Shown: positions 1-6,971 of the stretch, piece after piece
Layout of the letters: the number at the start of each line of letters is the position of its first letter
Position numbering within the stretch: the first letter of the stretch is position 1
NCBI GenBank assembly: GCA_016712265.1
Contig: JADJRJ010000030.1
Coordinates: 682,001-746,000 of the forward strand
DNA: 64,000 nucleotides
Origin: Gemmatimonadota bacterium
Lineage (GTDB): Bacteria; Gemmatimonadota; Gemmatimonadetes; Gemmatimonadales; Gemmatimonadaceae
Direction: 5' to 3'
The notes under the pieces: model-generated
Databases searched by the model: none
What the model saw: only the letters and a program-made list of their open reading frames with translations
Told to the model about the DNA's origin: nothing
Program-made: the position numbers and the translations under genes

Positions 1-417
1 GGACATGACGATCGCGTTCCGCGACTTCACGGCGATGATCGCCTTGTAGATCGCCGTCGACGTGGGATTCGTCGTCGGGATGATGGCGCCGACAACCCCC
101 ATCGGCACCGCGAGTTCGCGGACGCGACGGATGGGGTCTTCACGCAACACGCCCACCGTGCGCATCGGCAGCACGTAGTCGAGGAGGACATCGCTCGCAA
201 AGCGATTCTTCACGACCTTGTGCTCGTAGACGCCCATCCCCGTTTCGTCCACGGCGAGGCGCGCGAGCGGTTCGGCGGCCTGGCTTGCCGCGCGGGCCAT
301 GGCGGTGACCACGCGGTCCACCACCTCTTGCGTCGCGTTGGCGAATGCCCGTTGGGCGATGAGCGCGCGGCCGACCAGGTCGCGCGCCTCCTGGATGCTC
401 AGCAGGTCGGCGTCCAT
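1..417 (-). CDS. Acylating aldehyde dehydrogenase, EutE/PduP type (N-terminal part)
   Basis: Only the first 139 codons lie in the window; the gene runs off the left edge. The translation begins MDADLLSIQEARDLV and contains GVYEHKVVKNRFASDVLLDY and IIPTTNPTSTAIYKAI, which are hallmark stretches of CoA-acylating aldehyde dehydrogenases that work inside bacterial microcompartments. In that family the enzyme converts an aldehyde, CoA and NAD+ to acyl-CoA. It starts 13 bases after the upstream shell gene, so it is almost surely co-transcribed with it. The protein begins directly with the catalytic-domain region, so there is no PduP-like N-terminal targeting helix; any encapsulation peptide would have to be internal or C-terminal, outside this window. 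Substrate cannot be told from this fragment. Confidence 0.9.
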   Translation of the reverse strand, partial: MDADLLSIQEARDLVGRALIAQRAFANATQEVVDRVVTAMARAASQAAEPLARLAVDETGMGVYEHKVVKNRFASDVLLDYVLPMRTVGVLREDPIRRVRELAVPMGVVGAIIPTTNPTSTAIYKAIIAVKSRNAIVMS

Positions 418-430
418 CCGGCCGCCTGGC

Positions 431-898
431 TCAGCCCTTCAGGCCGCGGAAGGCTGCGAGCAGTTCATCACGACCGGCGCGCGCCACGTCGCGACCCTTG
501 AGCGGAAAGGCGGCCATGCGCCGCGCCAGGGTCCGCAACTCCACGACCTTCATCTGCTCGAGCTGCGAGAAGTCGATGTGCTCGCGCGAGACGGTCCCGG
601 CCGGGGCCTCATCGTCCTCGATGACCAGGCCAAGCTCGTCGTGCGGTCGCGGAATGACATGGGACGACACGAGGTGCCCCACGCGCTGGGCGGCAGCGGC
701 CCCCGCGTCGACGGCGGCCCGCACGGCGGCTACCTCGCCGAGGAACTTGACCGTCACCAGCCCGGCATCGGCGCGCTCCGCGCCGAGCAGGCGGACGTTC
801 GCCGCCTTGGCACCGGCATCCGCAGCCTCCAGCGCCCCAACAAGCCCCCGGGTTTCTACCAATCCGAGGGCTTCTTGTGTCCCTCGGTCAGCCGTCAC
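431..898 (-). CDS. BMC-H shell protein with C-terminal Rho_N/SAP-like extension
   Basis: A microcompartment shell subunit of 155 aa. Residues about 5-90 are a BMC domain ([18 protein letters not shown], then [17 protein letters not shown] and [10 protein letters not shown]), the fold that forms hexameric shell tiles. The start is taken as GTG at 898, because the alignment with the sister gene begins there and the longer ATG reading only translates the end of the previous gene. Its start overlaps the previous gene by 11 bases. After the BMC domain comes an acidic linker and about 40 residues ([12 protein letters not shown], then [19 protein letters not shown]) that resemble small Rho_N/SAP-type helical modules. 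This tail is absent from ordinary PduA/EutM tiles. Its role is unknown: cargo binding or nucleic-acid contact are guesses. Confidence 0.88.
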   Translation of the reverse strand: MTADRGTQEALGLVETRGLVGALEAADAGAKAANVRLLGAERADAGLVTVKFLGEVAAVRAAVDAGAAAAQRVGHLVSSHVIPRPHDELGLVIEDDEAPAGTVSREHIDFSQLEQMKVVELRTLARRMAAFPLKGRDVARAGRDELLAAFRGLKG

Positions 899-1178
899 CC
901 GGCGTGCCCTGGGGGAGCAGCATCTCGAGCTCCGCATGCGGGCGCGGAATCACGTGCACCGAGACCAGCTCACCAACACGTTCGGCGGCAGCGGCCCCGG
1001 CGTCCGTGGCGGCCTTCACCGCCCCGACGTCGCCGCGAACCATCACTGTCACGTAGCCGCCACCCACCTTCTCCTTCCCGACCAACCGGACATTCGCGGC
1101 CTTGACCATCGCGTCGGCCGCCTCGATGGCCCCGACGAGTCCCTTGGTTTCAATAAGGCCGAGCGCGCTTTGAGCCAT
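888..1178 (-). CDS. BMC-H shell protein, PduA/EutM/CcmK type
   Basis: Canonical 96-aa microcompartment hexamer protein. The sequence opens with [20 protein letters not shown] and has [16 protein letters not shown] and [11 protein letters not shown], the standard single BMC domain with almost no extension. Such hexamers tile the facets of the shell and their central pore passes small metabolites. A good ribosome-binding site (GAGGAGA) lies just before the ATG. It is the first gene of a minus-strand unit, followed by a second shell gene and an acylating aldehyde dehydrogenase, so the locus is a catabolic (aldehyde-processing) compartment, not a carboxysome. No BMC-P pentamer is in view; it is expected beyond the left edge. 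Confidence 0.95.
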   Translation of the reverse strand: MAQSALGLIETKGLVGAIEAADAMVKAANVRLVGKEKVGGGYVTVMVRGDVGAVKAATDAGAAAAERVGELVSVHVIPRPHAELEMLLPQGTPGDG

Positions 1179-1209
1179 CCGTCTCCTCAGGGCCGTAGCA
1201 TTGACCGCG

Positions 1210-1260
1210 AAGATGCGTGCTCCGCCGGCCTTTGTAAAGGCGCGCGGGAGCGCGTATACT
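1210..1260. promoter_or_regulatory. Divergent promoter pair with overlapping -35 boxes
   Basis: On the plus strand TTGTAA (1232-1237) and TATACT (1255-1260) are 17 bp apart, a good sigma70-type promoter for the phosphoesterase. On the minus strand TTTACA (1238-1233) and CATCTT (1215-1210) are also 17 bp apart and point toward the BMC genes, with a weaker -10. The two -35 boxes share the same bases, within the small palindrome CCTTTGTAAAGG (1229-1240), so the two transcripts may compete. The plus start would fall at about 1267, next to the GTG start codon, which implies a leaderless mRNA. Read from consensus only. Confidence 0.5.
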
Positions 1261-1267
1261 CGGCGAC

Positions 1268-2032
1268 GTGCTCCCGGCCCCGTGCTACATCATCTCTGAC
1301 GCGCACCTCGGCGTAGCGCGTCGCGACGCGGAACTCGCCCTGGTGGCCTTTTTGCGGGCCGCACGGCGCGATGCACGCGCCCTGGTGATCAACGGGGACC
1401 TGTTCGACTTCTGGTTCGAGTGGCGATCGGTCATTCCGCGCCATGGGTACCGCGTGCTCGCGGAGGTGGCCGCCTTTTCCGACGCCGGGATCCCGGTGGT
1501 CTGGGTCGCCGGGAACCACGACTGCTGGGGTGGCAACTTTCTCCGGGAGGACGCCGGGGTGGATTACACCCTATCCACCTGGCGCGGGGAGATCGCGGGA
1601 TGGCGTTCCCGCGTGGACCACGGCGATGGACTCCGCGGCGCGGCCGACCGAAAGTACCGGGCCGTGCGTCCGATCATGCGGAACCCGGCGGCGATTAGCG
1701 CCTTTCGTCACCTGCTCCACCCCGACTGGGCGAGCCGACTCGCGTTAGGCACGTCGGCCACGAGCCGCACCTACAGCGCCGCCGACAACGGCCAGGGGCT
1801 CCAGGACGTCGCCTTCCATGACCTCGCCGCCGAGCCATCGCTCGACCTGCTCGTGTTCGGCCACTCGCACGTCCCCACCCTCCAGCGCGCGCCCTCGGGT
1901 GGAGTGTACGGCAACGCCGGGACATGGCTGGGGGACTCGACCTACCTGCGCGTCACCGAAGAAGCGATCGCGCTCTATCGCCATCCCCAGGACGACCCGA
2001 TCGTGGTGGAGCCGAAGCGTCAGCGCGGCTGA
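1268..2032 (+). CDS. UDP-2,3-diacylglucosamine diphosphatase-like metallophosphoesterase (LpxH type)
   Basis: Calcineurin-like phosphoesterase of 254 aa, the usual LpxH size. The five metal-binding blocks are in order: SDAHLG (residues 10-15), [11 protein letters not shown] (42-52), GNHD (82-85), a DHGD near 120, and FGHSHVP near the C-terminus. LpxH cleaves UDP-2,3-diacylglucosamine to lipid X and UMP at the inner face of the membrane, a step of lipid A synthesis; the FDFWFEW segment fits this subfamily better than generic phosphodiesterases. The start is GTG at 1268, directly after a predicted promoter, so it may be leaderless. It converges with the next gene and overlaps its stop region by 13 bases. 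Lipid A function is likely but not proved by the sequence. Confidence 0.82.
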   Translation: MLPAPCYIISDAHLGVARRDAELALVAFLRAARRDARALVINGDLFDFWFEWRSVIPRHGYRVLAEVAAFSDAGIPVVWVAGNHDCWGGNFLREDAGVDYTLSTWRGEIAGWRSRVDHGDGLRGAADRKYRAVRPIMRNPAAISAFRHLLHPDWASRLALGTSATSRTYSAADNGQGLQDVAFHDLAAEPSLDLLVFGHSHVPTLQRAPSGGVYGNAGTWLGDSTYLRVTEEAIALYRHPQDDPIVVEPKRQRG

Positions 2033-2664
2033 AAGGGGACCCGAAAACCGACGCCGGTCGCACCGGACGGCAGCGTGCGCATCTCCACCTGGCGCGGCAG
2101 GTCCCACAGGTGCGCGGAGACGAAGGCGTCGGCCCCCGAGAAGAGGTGCGTGAACGCGAGCAGGGCCACCCAGTCCTCGTAGTGCAGGCGGCGCGCCTTG
2201 AGGCGACTGCGTAACTCGTCGTTGGTCGGCTGGGCGTAGCGGCTCACCACTGTGTCCTGCACCACCGGCTTCCCGTCCTTGAAGGTCGCGCCGTCGGTGC
2301 CCGAGGCGAAGTTCTTCACGAGGGACTCACGCACCCGCCGCTTGGCGATGTTGAGGTCGTAGCGGGACTTGGCGAGCATCGCGACCGAGAGGGCTTCTAC
2401 CGCGACATAAACCGCCCCTGCACTTGGCCGTTGGAGCTTGGATTGGCCAAGTCCGGGCACCGCGAGCGAGTACAGGAATGCGCGGCGCGGGGTGATCGGC
2501 GGCGCAAAGGGGTCGACCACCCGTACCACGGGCCGCCGCACCGTATCCGGCGCCGCGGCCGGACGCGTCGTGTCCCGTGGCGCGACACGACTGGTATCCC
2601 GCTGCTGCGCGGCCAGGCTTCCCGCCACCAGCACCAGTCCCACGCACGCACGAACCAGCGCCAT
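2020..2664 (-). CDS. DUF5683-like secreted or membrane protein
   Basis: A 214-aa protein. An N-terminal signal peptide (MALVRACVGLVLVAGSLAAQ) is followed by a Thr/Arg/Pro-rich linker with several DTxR-type motifs, then PRRAFLYSLAVPGLGQSKLQ, which matches the short hydrophobic PGLGQ motif of the DUF5683 family, and later a second hydrophobic stretch (EDWVALLAFTHLFSGADAFV). No enzyme motif is visible. The start at 2664 is chosen because it gives the signal peptide; the longer reading runs through the tRNA-Sec gene. It lies just downstream of that tRNA and converges with the LpxH-like gene. Function unknown. Confidence 0.75.
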   Translation of the reverse strand: MALVRACVGLVLVAGSLAAQQRDTSRVAPRDTTRPAAAPDTVRRPVVRVVDPFAPPITPRRAFLYSLAVPGLGQSKLQRPSAGAVYVAVEALSVAMLAKSRYDLNIAKRRVRESLVKNFASGTDGATFKDGKPVVQDTVVSRYAQPTNDELRSRLKARRLHYEDWVALLAFTHLFSGADAFVSAHLWDLPRQVEMRTLPSGATGVGFRVPFQPR

Positions 2665-2711
2665 CACCTGTCCCCGGGGTGAATCGTTCACAGTGTCAAC
2701 ACGAAAATGGA

Positions 2712-2808
2712 TGGCGGGAGCGTGCGGGAATCGAACCCACCCAACCCGACAGCGTCGGGTCACAGCCGTTTTGAAGACGACGGCAGCCACCAGACCACAT
2801 CCGCTCCC
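2712..2808 (-). tRNA. selC: tRNA-Sec (anticodon UCA)
   Basis: Selenocysteine tRNA, 97 nt with the CCA end encoded (2714-2712). The anticodon loop is CTTCAAA with UCA at 2774-2772, on a 5-bp stem (GTCGT/ACGGC). It has the features that mark bacterial tRNA-Sec: an acceptor arm of 8 positions (GGGAGCG pairs with CGCTCCC, with a G/A at the eighth), a 6-bp D stem closed by a 4-base loop (GTGGTC-TGGT-GGCTGC), and a long variable arm with a 7-bp stem (ACCCGAC/GTCGGGT). The T arm is GTGGG-TTCGATT-CCCGC. It is charged with serine, which is converted to selenocysteine using selenophosphate from SelD, encoded next door. Confidence 0.95.
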
Positions 2809-2856
2809 CAAACATCATTCGACGGGGACCGCGCGGGCCCGGCGAAGCTCTCCGTG

Positions 2857-3894
2857 TTACTCCAGCACGATCAGGTGTTCCCCGCGGGCGGCCACACGTC
2901 CAACCACCACCGCACCTGGAACGCGCGAAACATAGCCGTCGGCGCTCTCCGGCGAAGCTGCCACCAACAGCCCACCGGACGTCTGTGGATCGACGAGGAG
3001 GGCCCGAGTCGCCGCGTCCGCGTTGCCCCAGTGCACATCGGCGGCGAGCCACGCGGCGTTGCGGTCGGCGCCACCTGTGTTGATCCCCTGGGCCAGCGCC
3101 TCGTCCACCCCCGGCAGCTTCGGCAAGGCCGCGAGGGTGAGGTGCATCGTCACGCCGCTCGCGCGCGCGATATGCGACGCGTGCCCCAGCAGGCCGAACC
3201 CGGTGATGTCCGTGGCGCAGCGCATTCCGGCGCTCACGGCCTCGCGCGCGGCATCGCGGTTCAGCTTCCGCATGCTGGCGACCATCGCGGCCTCTGCCCC
3301 GGCCACGGCGAGATCGCGCTTCACGGCGGTGGAGATGATCCCCGTCCCGAGCGGTTTCGTGAGGATGAGGATGTCCCCCGGCCTCGCCCCGGCATTCGTC
3401 AGCAGGCGGTCCGGATGCACGCGTCCCGTGACGGAGAGGCCGAACTTGACCTCGTCGTCCGTGATGCTGTGGCCACCCACGAGGACCGCACCAGCTTCCG
3501 TCACCGCGTCCTGGCCACCGCGCATGATCTCGGTGAGGACCTCGAGCGGCAGTTTCCCGGTCGGAAAGGCCACGATGGCCATCGCCGTGATCGGTTCCCC
3601 ACCCATAGCGTAGACGTCCGAGAGCGCATTCGCCGCCGCGACCTGCCCGAAGGCATAGGGATCGTCCACAATCGGCGCAAAGAAGTCCACCGTCTGCACG
3701 AGCGCGAGCTCGGGGGACAGCCGGAAGACCCCGGCGTCATCGAACGTTTCGCGTCCGACGAGCAGGTCTGGATGTTCGCGCACCGGAAGCGGCGCGAGCG
3801 CCTTGGCCAGGTCACCCGGACCCAGCTTGGCGGCTCAACCGGCGCAGCGGGCGAACTGGGTCAGGCGAAAGAGGTGGGCGCGTTGATTAGTCAT
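2857..3894 (-). CDS. selD: Selenide, water dikinase (selenophosphate synthase), itself a selenoprotein with in-frame UGA
   Basis: SelD makes selenophosphate from selenide and ATP. An open frame from 3783 covers most of the enzyme (DFFAPIVDDPY, GGHSITDDEVKFGLSVTG, TDITGFGLLGH, DPQTSGGLLVA) but lacks the catalytic N-terminus. Reading upstream through a single TGA (3837-3835) gives RLTQFARCAG-U-AAKLGP, the conserved SelD active-site segment with selenocysteine at residue 20 where many homologues have Cys, next to Cys17 and Lys23. With ATG at 3894 the protein is 345 aa, the normal length, and RLTQ falls where it does in other SelDs. An upstream ATG at 3918 is possible. A SECIS-like hairpin follows the UGA and tRNA-Sec is adjacent. 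Frame-only gene callers would truncate it to a GTG or ATG start near 3783. Confidence 0.93.
3801..3837 (-). promoter_or_regulatory. Bacterial SECIS element and Sec UGA codon in selD
   Basis: Right after the UGA (3837-3835) the mRNA can fold into a hairpin: an outer GCC/GGC stem, a small internal loop AA/CAA, then GCTGGGTC pairing with GACCTGGC (8 bp with two G-U pairs) and a five-base apical loop CGGGT (3818-3814). The loop begins 17 nt after the UGA, within the range known for bacterial SECIS, and carries the GG that SelB-binding loops usually need. Predicted by hand folding, not by software. Confidence 0.75.
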
Positions 3895-3953
3895 GGGCAC
3901 AAGATGGGCCCATGACATGCCGCGGTGGAAGGGCGCGCCGGCGGAGCGCGCGC

Positions 3954-4334
3954 CTACGGCAGCTTGGCGACCGCCTCCACTTCCACCAGCACCCCGCGCG
4001 GCAACCCGGCGACCTGCACGGTGGATCGCGCAGGCCGCGCGTCGCCTAACGCGCGCGCGTAGACCTCGTTGAAACGCGGGAAGTCCGCCATGTCCTGCAG
4101 GAAGACCGTGGTCTTCACCACGTCCGCCCAGCCGCACCCGGCCTGGGCAAGCACGGCACCCAGGTTCGCGAGGACGCGCTCCGTCTGGGGAACGACGTCA
4201 CCCGGCACAACGGCCATCGTCGCCGGGTCGAGGGCGATCTGGCCGGCGGTGAAGAGGAAACCACCGGCGCTGACGGCCTGCGCGTACGGGCCAATCGCCG
4301 CAGGGGCGTTATCGGTATGAATGGACGTGGGCAC
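3954..4334 (-). CDS. ridA: RidA family reactive enamine/imine deaminase
   Basis: A 126-aa RidA/YjgF protein, full family length. It shows APAAIGPYAQAV, LFTAGQIALDP, VVKTTVFLQDMADFPRFNEVY and the C-terminal ARSTVQVAGLPRGVLVEVEAVA; the Arg in ARSTV and the final Glu of VEVEA are the residues that hold the carboxylate in active RidA members. These trimeric enzymes hydrolyse 2-aminoacrylate and similar enamines released by PLP enzymes, protecting the cell. It lies upstream of selD on the same strand with 59 bases between stop and the selD start, and downstream of fhs. Confidence 0.92.
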   Translation of the reverse strand: MPTSIHTDNAPAAIGPYAQAVSAGGFLFTAGQIALDPATMAVVPGDVVPQTERVLANLGAVLAQAGCGWADVVKTTVFLQDMADFPRFNEVYARALGDARPARSTVQVAGLPRGVLVEVEAVAKLP

Positions 4335-4369
4335 GTGAAAGTCAGGAAAGACGTGATACCAGCACTAAC

Positions 4370-6043
4370 TCAGAACAACCCCGTAATCGACCCGTCTGGC
4401 TTGACGGCCATCCGCTCGGCGGCCGGCTCCTTGGGCAGCCCGGGCATCGTCATGATGTCCCCGCACTGGGCGACGACGAAGCCTGCGCCCGCCGCCGGGT
4501 AGACCTCGTTGACCGTCATGCGGAAGCCCGTCGGCCGGCCCAGCTTCGAGGCGTCATCCGTCAACGAGTACTGCGTCTTCGCCATGCAGATCGGCGTTGT
4601 CCCCAGGCCAATCGACTCGAGGTAGTCGATCGAGCGTTCGGCCTTCGGCGAGAAGTCCGCGCCATCTGCCCCGTACACCTTGCGGGCAATCGTCTCGACC
4701 TTCTCCCGGATCGGGCGGCTGCTGTCGTAGATCGGCGCGTACTTCGACCCGCCGGCCTCGAGCAGCGCGATGACCTCGTGCGCCAGCTCAACACCGCCCT
4801 CGCCACCGCGGGCGAAGACCTCGTTGAGGGCCACGCGCACCCCCGCCTTGCGCGCACAATCCGCCACCATCTGCAACTCGGCATCGGAGTCGGATGCGAA
4901 CCGGTTGACCGCGACCACCACCGGCGTGCCGAACTGCTTCACGTTCTCGATGTGGTGCTGCAGGTTGGGCAAGCCCCGCTCGAGGGCGCCGAGGTCCTCG
5001 CGGGCGAGGTCCTTCTTGTTCGCCCCGCCGTTCATCTTCAGGGCGCGCACCGTGGCCACCAGCACGCTCACTTCGGGGTTGAGGCCGCCCGCTCGGCACT
5101 TGATGTCGAAGAACTTCTCCGCGCCGAGGTCCGAGCCGAAGCCCGCTTCCGTCACCACGATGTCCGCCAGTGCGAGTCCCGCGCGGGTCGCGAGGATCGA
5201 GTTGCAGCCGTGCGCGATGTTGCCAAACGGGCCCGCGTGCACAAAGGCCGGGCCTCCTTCCAGGGTCTGGACGAGGTTGGGGCGAATCGCATCCTTCAAC
5301 AGCATGGCCATCGCGCCGGACGCCTTGAGCTCACCCGCGCGCACCGGCTGGCGGTTGGCGCCGGCGGTGGATCCGACAATGATGCGGGCCAAGCGCTGCT
5401 CGAGATCCTCGAATGAATTCGAGAGGGCAACGATCGCCATGATCTCGGAGGCCGGGATGATCACCCAGCGCTCCTCGCGCACGATCCCCTCGGCCGGCCC
5501 GCCCAACCCGATCACCGCCTTGCGCAGCGCCCGGTCGTTCATGTCGATCGTGCGCGGCCAGGTGATCCGTCGGGGATCCAGGCTCAGGGAGTTCCCCTGC
5601 TGCAGGTGGTTATCCATCATCGCGGACAACAACGCGTGTGCCGACGAGATCGCGTGGAAGTCGCCCGTGAAGTGCAGGTTGATGTCGTCCATCGGCAGGA
5701 CCTGCGAGTACCCGCCGCCGGCGGCCCCGCCCTTGACGCCGAACACGGGACCAAGGCTGGGCTCGCGGATACACAGCGCGGTGCGCTTGCCAATCTTGCG
5801 CAGCGCCTGCGCCAACCCGACGGACGTGGTCGTCTTGCCCTCACCGGCGGCCGTGGGATTGATCGCCGTGACCAGCACGAGACGGCCGCGGGGCGGACGC
5901 TGCGTGATCTCAAGGGGGATCTTCGCCTTGTACTTGCCGTAGAGATCGAGGTCGTCCGGCGTCAGGTCAAGCTCGGCGGCGACGTCGGTGATGGGGCGCA
6001 ACTTCGCTTGCTGCGCAATCTCGATATCCGAGGGAAACGACAC
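4370..6043 (-). CDS. fhs: Formate-tetrahydrofolate ligase
   Basis: Full-length 557-aa enzyme that joins formate to tetrahydrofolate using ATP, giving 10-formyl-THF for purine and formyl-Met synthesis. The family opening DIEIAQQAKLRPI, the nucleotide-binding PTAAGEGKTTTSVGLAQAL near residue 70, REPSLGPVFGVKGGAAGGGYSQV and MDDINLHFTGD are all present, as is the C-terminal GDIMTMPGLPK. No frameshift is seen. It stands alone between tatD and ridA on the minus strand, with short gaps on both sides. Confidence 0.97.
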   Translation of the reverse strand: MSFPSDIEIAQQAKLRPITDVAAELDLTPDDLDLYGKYKAKIPLEITQRPPRGRLVLVTAINPTAAGEGKTTTSVGLAQALRKIGKRTALCIREPSLGPVFGVKGGAAGGGYSQVLPMDDINLHFTGDFHAISSAHALLSAMMDNHLQQGNSLSLDPRRITWPRTIDMNDRALRKAVIGLGGPAEGIVREERWVIIPASEIMAIVALSNSFEDLEQRLARIIVGSTAGANRQPVRAGELKASGAMAMLLKDAIRPNLVQTLEGGPAFVHAGPFGNIAHGCNSILATRAGLALADIVVTEAGFGSDLGAEKFFDIKCRAGGLNPEVSVLVATVRALKMNGGANKKDLAREDLGALERGLPNLQHHIENVKQFGTPVVVAVNRFASDSDAELQMVADCARKAGVRVALNEVFARGGEGGVELAHEVIALLEAGGSKYAPIYDSSRPIREKVETIARKVYGADGADFSPKAERSIDYLESIGLGTTPICMAKTQYSLTDDASKLGRPTGFRMTVNEVYPAAGAGFVVAQCGDIMTMPGLPKEPAAERMAVKPDGSITGLF

Positions 6044-6092
6044 GGATGGCAGGGGCTGGAGGGACCAACAGGAACGCGCGCGGATTGTACGG

Positions 6093-6878
6093 TTATGGCG
6101 CCGTCACCGCCAGCCCAAATAGCCTTGCCGCGTTCGCCACGCAGAGCCGTCCGGCCTCTGACACTTCGAGCCCCCGTGCGCTTGCCACATGGGCCAGGGT
6201 CAGGCTGGCGAACGCGGGCTCGTTGCGCTTGCCACGATGCGGGACCGGCGCGAGGTAGGGCGCATCCGTTTCCACGAGGAACCGGTCAGCGGGGCAGTCG
6301 CGGATCAGGGCGTCACCGTCCCACTTCTTGAAGGTCACCACGCCGCTGAACGACACGTGCCATCCGGCCTCCAGGGCGGCCTCCATCAGCGACTGGGGAC
6401 CGGTAAAACAGTGCAGGACTCCCCGGATCCCCTGCGCACCAGCCTCGCGCACCATGGCGATCGTATCGTCGACCGCCTCGCGCGTGTGCACGACCACGGG
6501 ACGACCGGTATCGGAGGCAATCGCGAGCTGCTCGGCGAACGCCCGGCGCTGTTGGACGCGCGGTGAGTGATCGTAGTGGTAGTCGAGGCCGCACTCCCCC
6601 ACGGCGACCGCCCCGCGAGCGATGTGTTCCCGGATCAACTCCACGTCGCGGGACAGATCGAACTCCGCCGCATCATGGGGATGCACCCCAGCCGTCCACC
6701 AGACGAGGTTGGGGTACCGGCGAGCGATCGCTTCCGCCCGCCCGGCCGCGGCCAGGGACTCCCCGATCGCGACCATGGCCAACGCACCGCCGGTTCGCGC
6801 CCGCTCAATTACCTGATCGGCGTCGTCGGCGAACGCCGGGTCCGCGAGATGGCAGTGGCTATCGACAAAGACGGTCAT
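6093..6878 (-). CDS. TatD family metal-dependent hydrolase (DNase)
   Basis: TIM-barrel amidohydrolase-like protein of 261 aa, typical TatD length. The metal ligands are visible: DSHCHL near the start, GECGLDYHYD, VVHTREA, LHCFTG and LVETDAPYLAP. TatD enzymes are 3'-5' exonucleases linked to DNA repair and tRNA turnover in other bacteria. The start at 6878 (MTVFVDSHCHLAD) is preferred; the ATG at 6926 would add 16 residues that no homologue is expected to have. It follows the secDF terminator hairpin, so it probably has its own promoter. Confidence 0.9.
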   Translation of the reverse strand: MTVFVDSHCHLADPAFADDADQVIERARTGGALAMVAIGESLAAAGRAEAIARRYPNLVWWTAGVHPHDAAEFDLSRDVELIREHIARGAVAVGECGLDYHYDHSPRVQQRRAFAEQLAIASDTGRPVVVHTREAVDDTIAMVREAGAQGIRGVLHCFTGPQSLMEAALEAGWHVSFSGVVTFKKWDGDALIRDCPADRFLVETDAPYLAPVPHRGKRNEPAFASLTLAHVASARGLEVSEAGRLCVANAARLFGLAVTAP

Positions 6879-6932
6879 CGTCGCGTCGTGAAGGGCGACC
6901 TCAGTGCCGCGCGGCGCGGCGGCCACAAAGCA

Positions 6933-6958
6933 GAACCGCCGCGATTTCGCGGCGGTTC
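6933..6958 (-). terminator. Terminator hairpin after secF
   Basis: Near-perfect inverted repeat GAACCGCCGCGA / TCGCGGCGGTTC with a 2-4 base loop, 13 bases past the secF stop. On the minus strand it is followed by TGCTTTGTGG, a weak U-rich tail. It separates secDF from tatD. Confidence 0.75.
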
Positions 6959-6971
6959 AGGTGTGCATGGC

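Noticed and set aside
431..937. ATG start at 937 for the second BMC gene
   Set aside because: The 13 extra residues are a frame-shifted reading of the first BMC gene; similarity begins at GTG 898.
2707..3915. A 402-codon plus-strand frame across tRNA-Sec and selD
   Set aside because: Antisense to selD and the tRNA, typical G+C-rich shadow with no motif.
3835..4137. A 100-codon minus frame ending at the TGA (3835) upstream of selD
   Set aside because: Its last 20 codons are the N-terminus of SelD read up to the Sec UGA; the rest is ridA in a shifted frame.
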